A stretch of DNA of 64,000 nt from Sphingobium xanthum (GTDB lineage Bacteria; Pseudomonadota; Alphaproteobacteria; Sphingomonadales; Sphingomonadaceae). Location: assembly GCF_019737615.1 (NCBI RefSeq), contig NZ_JAHKKS010000014.1, forward strand, positions 1 through 64,000. The letters are read 5' to 3'. Position 1 is the stretch's first letter. Each line of letters begins with the position of its first letter. The notes below the pieces were generated by a model. It was not told the DNA's origin. It searched no databases and saw only the letters and a list, made by a program, of their open reading frames with translations. Shown piece after piece: positions 56,351 to 64,000 of the stretch. The position numbers and the translations under genes are program-made.

Positions 56351-57637
56351 ATGGCGACCGAAACTATGAAAACCCCGGAAGGCAAGGGCGGGCGGATCGG
56401 CCGCTATCGCTGGGTGATCGTGGCATTGCTGTTCGCGGCCACGGCGGTCAATTATGTCGACCGGCAGATGATCGGCGTGCTGAAGCCGACGCTCGAGGCC
56501 GAGTTTGGCTGGTCGGAGAGCGATTTCGCCGGCATCGTCTTCTGGTTCCAGCTTGCCTACGCCATCGGTTATGTCGGCTTCGGCCGCATCGTCGATACGA
56601 TCGGCGCGCGGCTCGGTTACACGATCGCCATCGTCATCTGGACCATCAGCCACATGGCGCATGGCCTTGCATCCGGCGTGGTCTCCTTCGCGCTTGCCCG
56701 TTTCGGCCTCGGCATCGGCGAGTCCGGCAATTTCCCCGCGGGTATCCGCGCCGTGGCGGACTGGTTCCCGCAGCGCGAGCGGGCCTTCGCCATCGGCCTG
56801 TTCAATGCCGGCGCCAATGTGGGCGCGATCATCACGCCTCTGCTCGTCCCGCTTCTGGTGCTCTGGTTCGACTGGCGCGCGGCTTTCTTCATCACCGGTA
56901 TCTTCGGCATCTTGTGGCTGATCGTCTGGTGGGCGGTCTATCGCAACCCGCGCGAGCATCCCCGCGTGTCTCCGGCCGAGCTGGCCTGGATCGAGCAGGA
57001 CCCGGCCGATCCCGTCGAGAAGATCGGCTGGGGGCGCCTCATCGGCGTTCGCGAGACCTGGGCCTATGCGCTCGGCAAGTTCCTGATCGACCCGATCTGG
57101 TGGTTCTTCCTGTTCTGGCTGCCGGGCTATTTGTTCGAGCGCTACAATCTCGATATCAAGACATTCGGCCTGCCGCTCGCCGCGATCTATCTGATCTCGG
57201 ATTTCGGCAGCATCGGGGGCGGCTGGCTCTCCTCGCGGATGATGCGCGCGGGCTATTCGGCCAATGCGGCGCGCAAAATCACGATGGCGCTCAGCGCGGC
57301 CTGCGTCGTCCCGATCTGGTTCGCCCAGTCGATCGACAATGTCTGGATCGCCGTGCTTGTCATCGGCCTCGCCACAGCGGCGCACCAGTCTTTCTCGGCC
57401 AATCTGTACACGCTGCCATCGGATGTCTTCCCGCGCGGCGCGGTCGGCTCGGTGATCGGCATCGGCGGGACGGTCGGCGCGCTCGGCGGCATGGGGATGG
57501 CGCTGTTCACCGGCTATATTCTCGATACGACCGGCAGCTACGAAGTGCTCTTCGCCATCTGCGCCAGCGCCTATTTCCTGGCTTTGGCGGCGGTCCATCT
57601 GCTTAGTCCGCGCCTTGCGCCTGCCCGTATTTCGTGA
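56351..57637 (+). CDS. MFS hexuronate transporter (ExuT type)
   Basis: A 428-residue major facilitator with 12 hydrophobic helices of the anion:cation symporter family. The first loop FAATAVNYVDRQMIGVLKPT and GLGIGESGNFPAGIRAVADWF are typical of ExuT/GudP hexuronate carriers. It would import galacturonate or glucuronate over the inner membrane. It follows the MhpD-like gene by 27 bases, with GAGGAGAG before the ATG. Confidence 0.88.
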   Translation: MATETMKTPEGKGGRIGRYRWVIVALLFAATAVNYVDRQMIGVLKPTLEAEFGWSESDFAGIVFWFQLAYAIGYVGFGRIVDTIGARLGYTIAIVIWTISHMAHGLASGVVSFALARFGLGIGESGNFPAGIRAVADWFPQRERAFAIGLFNAGANVGAIITPLLVPLLVLWFDWRAAFFITGIFGILWLIVWWAVYRNPREHPRVSPAELAWIEQDPADPVEKIGWGRLIGVRETWAYALGKFLIDPIWWFFLFWLPGYLFERYNLDIKTFGLPLAAIYLISDFGSIGGGWLSSRMMRAGYSANAARKITMALSAACVVPIWFAQSIDNVWIAVLVIGLATAAHQSFSANLYTLPSDVFPRGAVGSVIGIGGTVGALGGMGMALFTGYILDTTGSYEVLFAICASAYFLALAAVHLLSPRLAPARIS

Positions 57638-57679
57638 GGGCGAAGCGCAGTCGTGAGGGCTAGCGCGGATCGACATTGG

Positions 57680-57712
57680 CCTTTGGTCCCAGCCTGCGCC
57701 GGGGCCCAAAGG
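57680..57712. repeat. Inverted repeat after transporter gene
   Basis: CCTTTGGTCCC (57680-57690) pairs with GGGCCCAAAGG (57702-57712) with one mismatch, 42 bases after the transporter stop. No T-run follows. It may stabilise or end the uxaA operon message. The rest of 57638-57889 shows no gene. Confidence 0.5.
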
Positions 57713-57889
57713 TCACACGAAGGTCACACTATCGAGGACGTTTTTCCGTTCGCGCATCGAGGGCGATGGAAGGGATTTTCGGACCTGAGAAAGAACGTGG
57801 TCCGGGGTGCCATCGGTGGCGGAGCGTAGGACAGCGATTTCTTCAGAGGCTATGCGGTGCGCCCCTCGCGCTTTGAATGTCGATACAGC

Positions 57890-58552
57890 CTATGCGCCGG
57901 CCAGGCGCTTTCGGAAGAGCCGCTTGATCAGCCAGTCCTCGAGGATGCGGCCGCCGACATAGAGCGTGGCGAAGATGCCGGCGAAGACATAGGCGGGCGT
58001 GGGGGAGGGGCCTTTTTTCTCCTCTTCTTCCTTCTTCTTGTCCTTGCCATTGGCGGCCTTGGCCTTTTCGGCCTCTTCCTTCTTCTTTTTCTCGTCAGGC
58101 TTTTCCGGCTCGGGGGCACCGAGGAACTTGTCGATCGGGTTCATCGGTACGGCGGCCAGTTTCTTCTCGGCGGCTTCGGCTTCCTTCTTGGCCTCGGCCG
58201 TGGGCGGCTTTTCGAGCGTGCCGATGCCGACGGTGGCAGCGCCAATGGCCAGGAACAGGAAGGGCGCCAGAAAACAGGCCAGCAGCGCGCGGCTGGTGAG
58301 ATGATAGCGCAACGTCGAGCCGTCCACGCCCGGCTCGATCGCGAGAATGCCCCAGTCGAAGATCGACATCTTGTCCTGTGGGGCCTGCTTCTTCTTGCGG
58401 AAGGTGAGCGTGTCGTCGGTGCGCTCGTGGCTGGTGTTGATCTCCTGAAACAGCGGCGAAAGTCGCTCGAACGCCTCTTCGCTCGATTGCCCGGGCGCCA
58501 GCGCGACATTGCCCCTGATATGCCAGATCCAGTCGATGAAACGCGGGGTCAC
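57890..58552 (-). CDS. Two-helix membrane protein with Lys/Glu-rich linker, unknown function
   Basis: A 220-residue protein that I do not recognise. It opens VTPRFIDWIWHIRGNVALAP, then a polar domain to about residue 90, a membrane helix (ALLACFLAPFLFLAIGAATV), a roughly 65-residue linker composed mostly of Lys, Glu, Ala and Pro with KKK and EEEE runs, and a second helix near the C-terminus (AYVFAGIFATLYVGG) followed by basic residues. GTG 58552 is chosen for the AAGGAAG site before it. It lies 131 bases after the sterol-desaturase-family gene on the same strand, and the two may form an operon. Confidence 0.7.
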   Translation of the reverse strand: MTPRFIDWIWHIRGNVALAPGQSSEEAFERLSPLFQEINTSHERTDDTLTFRKKKQAPQDKMSIFDWGILAIEPGVDGSTLRYHLTSRALLACFLAPFLFLAIGAATVGIGTLEKPPTAEAKKEAEAAEKKLAAVPMNPIDKFLGAPEPEKPDEKKKKEEAEKAKAANGKDKKKEEEEKKGPSPTPAYVFAGIFATLYVGGRILEDWLIKRLFRKRLAGA

Positions 58553-58683
58553 ATGGTCTTCCTTCACAAGATGTCGCTGCCGCCGGCCCGGGGCGTCAAG
58601 GTCCGATCCGGGCTGCTCGTGGCGGCCCCGGCGCGGCAATTGGGACGGATGGAAAAGAGCGCGTGCGCGAGCGGCAGCGCCGA

Positions 58684-59670
58684 TCACTCGGCGGGGACTG
58701 CCACCGGCTCGCGGCGGCCGAACCGCTCCTTGAACGACCGCCAGCCCTCGGTGAAGGGATAGACCATCGTCTCGCCGACCGACATGCGGCGTCCGCCTTC
58801 CATGCCGAGCAGCTCCGCCTCGCCATCGACGCAGGTGCCGAACATGCGATCGATGATGATCCAGGTGCCCGAATAATTGCTGCGGCTGCCCTCATAATCC
58901 TGCGAGTGGTGGACGCTGTGATGCTCGGTCGTGTTGAACAGGAAGCGCCACCAGCTCGGCGAATTGAAGCGGACATTGATGTGCTGGTAGATGCCGACCG
59001 CCAGGCCGAGCGAGCCGGCGAGCAGCGCGGCGCGCGGCAGGAAGTCGAAGAAGCCGCCGATGCCGAGGCCGATCAGGAACAGCTCGACCGGATTGCCCAC
59101 CGCGCCTTTGTGGACGTTCAGCTGGGTGATGTAGTGGTGCGGGGCATGGGTGAGCCACAGCGGGTGCCAGTTATGCATGCCGCGATGCATCCAGTACTGG
59201 CCGAAATCGAAGATGAAGGAGATCAGGAACGCCTGCAGGAGCAGCGGCAAGGCGACGAACCAGGCGAAGGTGCTCCAATCGAACGCATTGCGGATGAGCT
59301 CGATCATGGCGTCGTCGCCGAAATATTTGCCGGCCAGTCTGACGAGCGTGTAGCTGATCCCGACGTAGAACAGGTCGGTGACCAGTTCCTTCCACGTGAT
59401 ATTCCAGCTCGTGTGGCGCGGGCTCATCACTTCGAGCGCCATCATGAACAGCTTCACACCGATGCCGATCCAGATGGCGGTCGATGCCTTGGCGATGTCG
59501 TTCGGCGCATAATACCAGAAGGCGACCAGCGCGAGCAGCATGGTGGGCTGGAACCAGGTGAAGAAGGCGCGCTTGAACGGGCCGCCTTCGACTTTCGGGA
59601 TATTTTCCCAGCCGACCGTCACCGGCGAATCTGCGCCGATGATCCTGTTTCCTACGCGAACTCCGTCCAT
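58684..59670 (-). CDS. Sterol desaturase / fatty acid hydroxylase family protein
   Basis: A 328-residue membrane di-iron enzyme. Four or more hydrophobic helices surround three His clusters: YWMHRGMHNWHPLW, THAPHHYITQ and NTTEHHSVHHSQDYE, which together supply the eight His needed for the metal centre. Members hydroxylate or desaturate sterols, carotenoids, fatty acids or ceramide-like lipids. In sphingolipid-bearing sphingomonads a lipid-modifying role is reasonable but unproven. A near-palindromic element lies 37 bases upstream. Confidence 0.88.
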   Translation of the reverse strand: MDGVRVGNRIIGADSPVTVGWENIPKVEGGPFKRAFFTWFQPTMLLALVAFWYYAPNDIAKASTAIWIGIGVKLFMMALEVMSPRHTSWNITWKELVTDLFYVGISYTLVRLAGKYFGDDAMIELIRNAFDWSTFAWFVALPLLLQAFLISFIFDFGQYWMHRGMHNWHPLWLTHAPHHYITQLNVHKGAVGNPVELFLIGLGIGGFFDFLPRAALLAGSLGLAVGIYQHINVRFNSPSWWRFLFNTTEHHSVHHSQDYEGSRSNYSGTWIIIDRMFGTCVDGEAELLGMEGGRRMSVGETMVYPFTEGWRSFKERFGRREPVAVPAE

Positions 59671-59706
59671 ATCGCCTGCCCTCGCAATTCCAGATTGCCC
59701 ACGTCA

Positions 59707-59736
59707 GTAGTACGAATTTAGCAGAACGTAATACTA
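59707..59736. promoter_or_regulatory. Near-palindrome upstream of sterol desaturase-family gene
   Basis: AGTAGTACG (59707-59715) and CGTAATACT (59728-59736) form arms with one mismatch and a 12-base spacer, 37 bases before the hydroxylase start. The size suits an operator for a dimeric repressor such as a TetR protein. No such regulator is in the window. Confidence 0.4.
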
Positions 59737-60311
59737 AGTCGGGACCGGTGTCTACAAAGATAGCGGACGTTTCCCACCCGCCTTATGGGACAAATTGCGT
59801 ATATCCCCCCACGGAAAGTACCGAAGTCCGCGCCTGTGGCGGGATGATTCGCGGCCGGTTTCGGACGTCGATTTGTCGGCAGATGCCGGTTCCGATGCCC
59901 GATGGTCGCGCAACGTCATTCCTGGGACGCATTGTGCCCTAATTTGCGGTTGGCGAAAAGCGCGGATTTCCGGGCTTTTTGGGCTATAACTTCGCTAACA
60001 TCTCTCGTGTTGCGCATGGTAACCGCGCAAAAGTCCGGCCCGGGTTGAGCGAGCTTGTTGAATTTTCGGGGTTTTCTTGACGAGGTCAAAGAGCAGGGGC
60101 GTCGGATCGCCTGTTGTCTTATCGCATGTCAGCGGGTGTGTAGGACAGCCGGGATTGCTCAAACCTTGCGGGATGACGGGGGGAGCGGGCGTGGAGAAGG
60201 GCAACGGCCTCAGATTTTCAATTGACTTGAGACGGTTCAGCAAAGAATCTCTCGGCAAGAGATAAATCGAAGCCCGTGCCAAGGCCGGGCTTCGGCGACG
60301 AGGAGAAGGGT
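59737..60311. other. Non-coding stretch between hydroxylase and AraC genes
   Basis: About 575 bases with only short, weak open frames. The one clear structure is a hairpin right before the AraC gene, GAAGCCCG (60269-60276) with CGGGCTTC (60286-60293), in what would be its 5' leader, 18 bases ahead of the start codon. I see no gene and no convincing promoter. Confidence 0.55.
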
Positions 60312-61325
60312 ATGGCTGCCGCTCAAGCTTTCTCGACCGAAGGGATGCGCCCGCCCGACAGGCTTCCGTTCTGGAACGCCGGCGCGGCGGCGATCGGCGG
60401 GGTCGAGATCGAGGAAATGGCGCGGTGTCCGTTCAACGGGACGGTCGTTCGCCGCACGCTGGGCGCCGCGAAGATCTTCAGGCTCGGCACATCGCCGCAT
60501 CGTGCCGCATGGACGAGCCGCCTGATCCGCCAGAGCAGCGAGGAACTGCCCGTCCGCCTGTGCTTCCAGCAGAGCGGGCGGACGATCCTGATCAGCGACG
60601 GCGTCGAGCGTGTCATCGAGGCGGGGCAGTGGTTCATGGCGGACGGACGGCGTCCGTTCGTCTCGATCCATCCCGAGACGTCGTCGAAGATCGCGCTGCA
60701 GATACCGGTTGACCGGCTTGCCCTCGCGGAGGCCGATGCGGTGCGCAAGCTCGCGGGCGGCGCGCCGATCGGGGGCGCGATCGCGCGCATGCTGGGCGGC
60801 TGCCTCGAAACCGCGATCTCCGACTTTTCGAGCGATGACGATCGGCTCGACAGCGATCTGGGCGAAACGATGATCGATTTCTTCCGGATGGCGATCCGCG
60901 AAAATCTGGCCGGGGAGCGCCGCGCCTCGATGCGCGACCTGACACAGGAGCGCATCCGCGCCTTCGTCCGGCGCAATCTCGGCAATCCGGATCTTTCGGT
61001 CGATCTGATCGCGCGGGCGATGAAATGCTCGAAGCGCTACATCCACAAATTGTTCAGCGGCGACCAGACGGTCAGCGACTATATCTGGTCGCTGCGGCTC
61101 GACCGGTGCCGCGCCGTGCTGAGCAGCCCGGCCGGGCGAGACATCACGCTGACGCAGCTTGCGTTCGACACCGGCTTTTCCAGCTCCGCGCATTTCAGCC
61201 GCACCTTCCGCGACAAATTCGGGACGCCGCCCAAGGCGTTTCGCGCCCGGATGCTGGATGTCGGTTCGCCCGCAGACAAAAGACCGGCGCACGAAGCGGC
61301 AAGCCAGCTCGCCGCTGTGGACTAA
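60312..61325 (+). CDS. AraC-family transcriptional regulator
   Basis: A 337-residue regulator with an N-terminal cupin-like ligand domain of the AraC_binding_2 type (residues 30-180, with RQSSEELPVRLCFQQSGRT) and a C-terminal double helix-turn-helix (LSVDLIARAMKCSKRYIHKL and LTQLAFDTGFSSSAHFSRTF, ending FGTPPKAFRARM). The ATG follows GGAGAAGGG. Its target may be the adjacent secreted protein or the esterase unit, but no binding site can be named. Confidence 0.87.
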   Translation: MAAAQAFSTEGMRPPDRLPFWNAGAAAIGGVEIEEMARCPFNGTVVRRTLGAAKIFRLGTSPHRAAWTSRLIRQSSEELPVRLCFQQSGRTILISDGVERVIEAGQWFMADGRRPFVSIHPETSSKIALQIPVDRLALAEADAVRKLAGGAPIGGAIARMLGGCLETAISDFSSDDDRLDSDLGETMIDFFRMAIRENLAGERRASMRDLTQERIRAFVRRNLGNPDLSVDLIARAMKCSKRYIHKLFSGDQTVSDYIWSLRLDRCRAVLSSPAGRDITLTQLAFDTGFSSSAHFSRTFRDKFGTPPKAFRARMLDVGSPADKRPAHEAASQLAAVD

Positions 61326-61350
61326 AATCCACGCCGACGAACAACCACGC

Positions 61351-61466
61351 CGTTCGTCCTGAGTAGCCATTGAGCGAAGTCGAAATGGCGTATCGAAGGA
61401 GCGGGCACAGCGCTTGACCCTTCGATACGGGTCTTCGACAAGCTCAGCCCCTACTCAGGGCGAACG
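61351..61466. repeat. REP-like double stem-loop repeat
   Basis: Outer arms CGTTCGTCCTGAGTAG (61351-61366) and CTACTCAGGGCGAACG (61451-61466) pair with one G-T position. Inner arms CGTATCGAAGG (61389-61399) and CCTTCGATACG (61419-61429) are perfect. The AAGCTCAG and TCGACAAGCTCAG words match an intergenic repeat that I associate with sphingomonad genomes. It lies between the AraC gene and the next gene. Confidence 0.8.
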
Positions 61467-61520
61467 GGTTGGTTTGGTCAGTGCGGCCTTTTGCGGTGGG
61501 CGCGGATGAAGGAGAGACGG

Positions 61521-62429
61521 ATGCCGAAGGTTTTTGCCGGCGCACTGATTGCGCTCGCCATGCTGCTGCCGGGCGCCGCGCAGGCGCAGGGCGGATGCGA
61601 CAAGAACTGCCTGGAGCAGATCGTCGAGCGCTATCGCGGCGCCTATCTCGCGCATGATCCGGCCAGGGCGCCGTTCGCCGCGAAAGTTCGCTTCACCGAG
61701 AATAATGTCGAGATGGCGTTTCCCGATGGCAGCTGGGACACGGTGACGGAGGAAGTCGGCACGCCGCTCATCCTCTCCGATCCCGCGACGGGCCAGGCGG
61801 CTGTCTTCACCGCGATCATGCAGAGCGAGATACCGGGCTTCCTTGCGATCCGCCTGCGCATCAAGGATCGGCAAATCACAGAAGTGGAGCATATGCTCTC
61901 CACCCGGCGCAACCTGAGCGCACCGCCGACGCCGTTCGACGATCCGCACGGTTTTCGCCGCCCGGCCGACCGGGCTGCCGTCGTGCCGCTGGCGGAGCGC
62001 AACACGCGCGAGGAACTGACGCGGCTCGGCGACGGCTATTTCCAGACGCTGGAGAACAATACCGGCGAGATCCGCAACACGCGCTTCTCGCCGGATGCCG
62101 TGCGCTACGAGAACGGCATGATCTTCCGCGATATCGAGAAGGGCTTCAAGCTCGGCACCTATGCCTTCAACAACAAGGTGCGCCGGGTGCCGATCCTCGT
62201 CGACGAGGAGCGCGGCATCTCGCTGTTTCGCGGCTTCATCGATCACAAGGGCGTGATGGCCGACTACAGACTGACGGACGGGAGCTGGCGCAAATCGATC
62301 TTCCGCGAGCCGCACAGCTGGGCGTTTCTGGAGATGTTCAAGATCAGCGGCGGGATGATCACCGGCGTGGAGGCAACGTTTATCGGGACGTCCTACAATC
62401 AGGTTTCGCCCTGGGGGCCGGGGAACTAG
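61521..62429 (+). CDS. Secreted protein of unknown function (SnoaL-like fold possible)
   Basis: A 302-residue protein with a clear signal peptide (ALIALAMLLPGAAQAQ) and two Cys just after it (GGCDKNCLEQ). The sequence appears to have two related halves: AYLAHDPARAPFAAKVRFTE near residue 40, and a later segment after GDGYFQTLENNTGEIRNTRF, both resembling SnoaL/NTF2-like folds. I cannot name the function. AAGGAGAG precedes the ATG at 61521. It may be controlled by the AraC gene upstream, and it converges on the esterase gene across a large inverted repeat. Confidence 0.7.
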   Translation: MPKVFAGALIALAMLLPGAAQAQGGCDKNCLEQIVERYRGAYLAHDPARAPFAAKVRFTENNVEMAFPDGSWDTVTEEVGTPLILSDPATGQAAVFTAIMQSEIPGFLAIRLRIKDRQITEVEHMLSTRRNLSAPPTPFDDPHGFRRPADRAAVVPLAERNTREELTRLGDGYFQTLENNTGEIRNTRFSPDAVRYENGMIFRDIEKGFKLGTYAFNNKVRRVPILVDEERGISLFRGFIDHKGVMADYRLTDGSWRKSIFREPHSWAFLEMFKISGGMITGVEATFIGTSYNQVSPWGPGN

Positions 62430-62572
62430 CTTGTGTCGGGATTCAGCCCATATCGGGCTGCAAACGGCGGTTCCGCGCGCTTCCGGTGCTCACGTACCGT
62501 AAGTACGCTGCGCTCCGGGTCACACGAAACCACCATTTTCGTCTCGATCTGGCCTGAATCCCGACACAAGCT
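62428..62572. repeat. 145-bp element with 19-bp perfect terminal inverted repeats
   Basis: AGCTTGTGTCGGGATTCAG (62428-62446) and CTGAATCCCGACACAAGCT (62554-62572) are exact inverted copies. Between them is a second hairpin around CGTAC and GTACG, with GTGCTCAC and GCTGCGCTCC flanks. The left arm begins inside the stop codon of the secreted-protein gene. It contains no gene. It could be a terminator for the convergent genes or a small non-autonomous mobile repeat. Confidence 0.75.
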
Positions 62573-62606
62573 GGCAGTCGCAAAACGGACGTTTCAGTCG
62601 TTTCAG

Positions 62607-64000
62607 TCACCCCTCAACAAGATCTGCCAGCGCCTTGCGCGCCATCCGGGCGGGATCGTTTTCCACGTGGCAGGTGCGGTCGAGCAGCATCGTGGCGTGT
62701 TGGCCGCGCTCATAGGCCGGCCAATGCGGGAGGCCGGTGTTACTTCCGTTCGGATCGCCCGTCGCGGCGAAGCTGACCCAGGCATCGCTCATCTTGCGCG
62801 CAAGTGTCACGGGATCGTCGCCTTCGCCGACCAGCGGGCGGGCGCTTCCCACCGTATTGAGGATGAACGGCGTCTCCAGCGTGTGCAGCGCGCCGAGCTT
62901 TCCACCCAGCGCCGGACTCTGATAGTCGAGCCGGTAGAGCCATGCCGGGGCGCCTTGCTTGCGCTCGGCCTGCGCGATGACCGGCGCCTGGATGGAATAG
63001 TCGCTGAACAGCTGGAGATAGCGGCGGCTCGGCGTCGCGGCGGGATAGGCCTGGCGGTAGAGCGCCAGCACGGCGTCCGTCCGATCGCCGAGGAAAGCGC
63101 GGGCGCGCGTCGCGAGACCATCCTCGTCCAGCGTGAAGGCGGCCGGGTCATTGCCCCAGAAGAAGCTCATTTCCTGCCCGTTCGAGCCGATCAGCATCGG
63201 GATGTCGCGCGTACACGGCGCGGCGTCGGGCGAGAAGGGGTGGGCGGGCAGCAGAACCGGGTCGAGTACCGGCGCGAAGTGCGGCAGATGCGCGAAATTG
63301 CGGGGCGGCTGGGCCGTCGCGACGGCGTGATAGCCGGCGAGCAATTGGGTGACGGGGATCGCGCTCAAACGGCGCCAGTCGGCCTTGGGGATATCGAGCG
63401 CATGCAGTAGCCGCTCGGTTGCTTCGGCGGCGGCGTCCGGTTCGATGAAGCGCAGGGCCGGGCCGGACTGAACGCCGGCGCGGTGGATCAGGCCCTGCGC
63501 GCGCGGGCTGGCCATGAGGAACGTCGTCTTCATGCCGCCGCCCGAGGTACCGAACACCATCACGCGAGCGGGATCGCCGCCGAAATTCTCGATATTGTCG
63601 CGGACCCACTCCAGTGCGGCGATGATGTCGAGCATGCCGGCATTGCCGGATTGCGCGAAGTCCGTGCCGTCCAGCTCGGCCAGATGTGCATAGCCGAAGG
63701 CATTGAGACGATGATTGAGGCTGACGAAGACCACATCGCCCCGCGCGGCGAGCTTGCTGCCATCGACGCTCGAGCCCGAGCGGCCATAGAAGAAGCCGCC
63801 GTGCAGCGAGACCATGACCGGCCGCTTGCGCCCGTCGTTAAGGCCGCTGGTCCAGACGTTGAGGAACAGGCAGTCTTCCGATTCCGGCAAGGGAGGCGGA
63901 GGCGGGGGCGCACCGGCGGGGCGAGGGATTTGCGCCAGGATCACGTAAGGCGGGCCGGGCGGGGGAGCGGGATTGGATTGCGGCGCGCTGGCGCCGAAGC
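62607..64000 (-). CDS. Type-B carboxylesterase, N-terminus outside window
   Basis: The C-terminal 464 codons of a type-B carboxylesterase; the frame is still open at the right edge. Visible are FGASAPQ at the edge, a proline run (APPPPPPLPE), SEDCLFLNVW, the oxyanion loop LHGGFFYGRSG, the nucleophile in VFGTSGGGMK, and the C-terminal half with MLIGSNGQEMSFFWG. It is clearly related to the esterase at 48546-50090. The substrate is unknown; proximity to the AraC gene and secreted protein suggests a separate catabolic unit continuing to the right. Confidence 0.88.
   Translation of the reverse strand, partial: FGASAPQSNPAPPPGPPYVILAQIPRPAGAPPPPPPLPESEDCLFLNVWTSGLNDGRKRPVMVSLHGGFFYGRSGSSVDGSKLAARGDVVFVSLNHRLNAFGYAHLAELDGTDFAQSGNAGMLDIIAALEWVRDNIENFGGDPARVMVFGTSGGGMKTTFLMASPRAQGLIHRAGVQSGPALRFIEPDAAAEATERLLHALDIPKADWRRLSAIPVTQLLAGYHAVATAQPPRNFAHLPHFAPVLDPVLLPAHPFSPDAAPCTRDIPMLIGSNGQEMSFFWGNDPAAFTLDEDGLATRARAFLGDRTDAVLALYRQAYPAATPSRRYLQLFSDYSIQAPVIAQAERKQGAPAWLYRLDYQSPALGGKLGALHTLETPFILNTVGSARPLVGEGDDPVTLARKMSDAWVSFAATGDPNGSNTGLPHWPAYERGQHATMLLDRTCHVENDPARMARKALADLVEG

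Noticed and set aside
54698-57709. 1003-codon frame on the minus strand
   Set aside because: It is antisense to uxaA, the MhpD-like gene and the transporter, all of which have recognisable proteins.
59741-59755. Possible sixth LacI operator with ACCGGTGTC
   Set aside because: Only about 11 of 15 positions match and the outer arm is lost, and the neighbouring hydroxylase gene has no link to uronates.
59795-59801. Third TGCGTAT word upstream of the AraC gene
   Set aside because: No TGAGTG-like box lies 14 bases upstream, so it is not a second-tier ECF promoter match.

Overview
The window reads as chromosomal DNA of a sphingomonad (alphaproteobacterium; Sphingobium, Novosphingobium or Sphingomonas type). 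The evidence is high GC, two large TonB-dependent receptors, operons tied together by 4-bp ATGA/GTGA overlaps, and a REP-like repeat at 61351-61466 of a kind I associate with sphingomonads. Genus is inference. I saw no rRNA, tRNA, CRISPR or intact insertion sequence.

Region A (1-17734) is a nitrogen-compound catabolic region. One minus-strand block runs from a siderophore-type TonB receptor (start 17734) through a 2-hydroxyacid dehydrogenase, a HAD hydrolase, a PuuB-like FAD oxidase, a complete oligopeptide/nickel-type ABC importer (binding protein, two permeases, double ATPase) and a three-subunit opine/hydroxyproline/HCN-type dehydrogenase, ending at 4356. Most neighbours overlap by a few bases. 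Around it lie an aldehyde dehydrogenase, a GNAT protein, a succinate-semialdehyde-type dehydrogenase and a truncated tartrate/D-malate dehydrogenase. The simplest reading is uptake of an amino-acid-derived, possibly metal-binding compound, its oxidative deamination, and disposal of the aldehyde and hydroxyacid products. The substrate is unknown.

Region B (18012-31319) holds a DUF1624 membrane acyltransferase and then a metal-resistance island. Divergent copCD faces a cnrYXH-type sensor, anti-sigma and ECF sigma set, followed by copAB and czcCBA. The CnrX-like sensor keeps, at a constant offset of two residues, the five metal ligands I recall for CnrX. A promoter-like element TGAGTG-N14-TGCGTAT precedes both the sensor operon and copA.

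Region C (31320-38207) contains an ABC exporter behind a 19-codon leader peptide that runs into a terminator hairpin (candidate attenuator), then DoxX, a nitroreductase-family protein, a diguanylate cyclase, a pirin and a divergent LysR regulator.

Region D (38211-57637) is a pectin/hexuronate utilisation locus. It has a TonB receptor, secreted pectate lyase, KdgF-like cupin, GH43, two esterases, UxaC, a tagaturonate/fructuronate reductase, UxaA, KduI, KduD, KdgK, a hexuronate MFS transporter, an unexpected MhpD/FAH-family protein and a LacI regulator. Five near-identical 15-bp operators (consensus TGACACCGGTWWCMW) sit before the transcription units. UxuA and Eda are not in the window.

Region E (57638-64000) contains a lysine/glutamate-rich two-helix membrane protein, a sterol-desaturase-family hydroxylase, an AraC regulator, a secreted protein of unknown function and the start-truncated gene of a second type-B carboxylesterase, separated by two structured inverted repeats.
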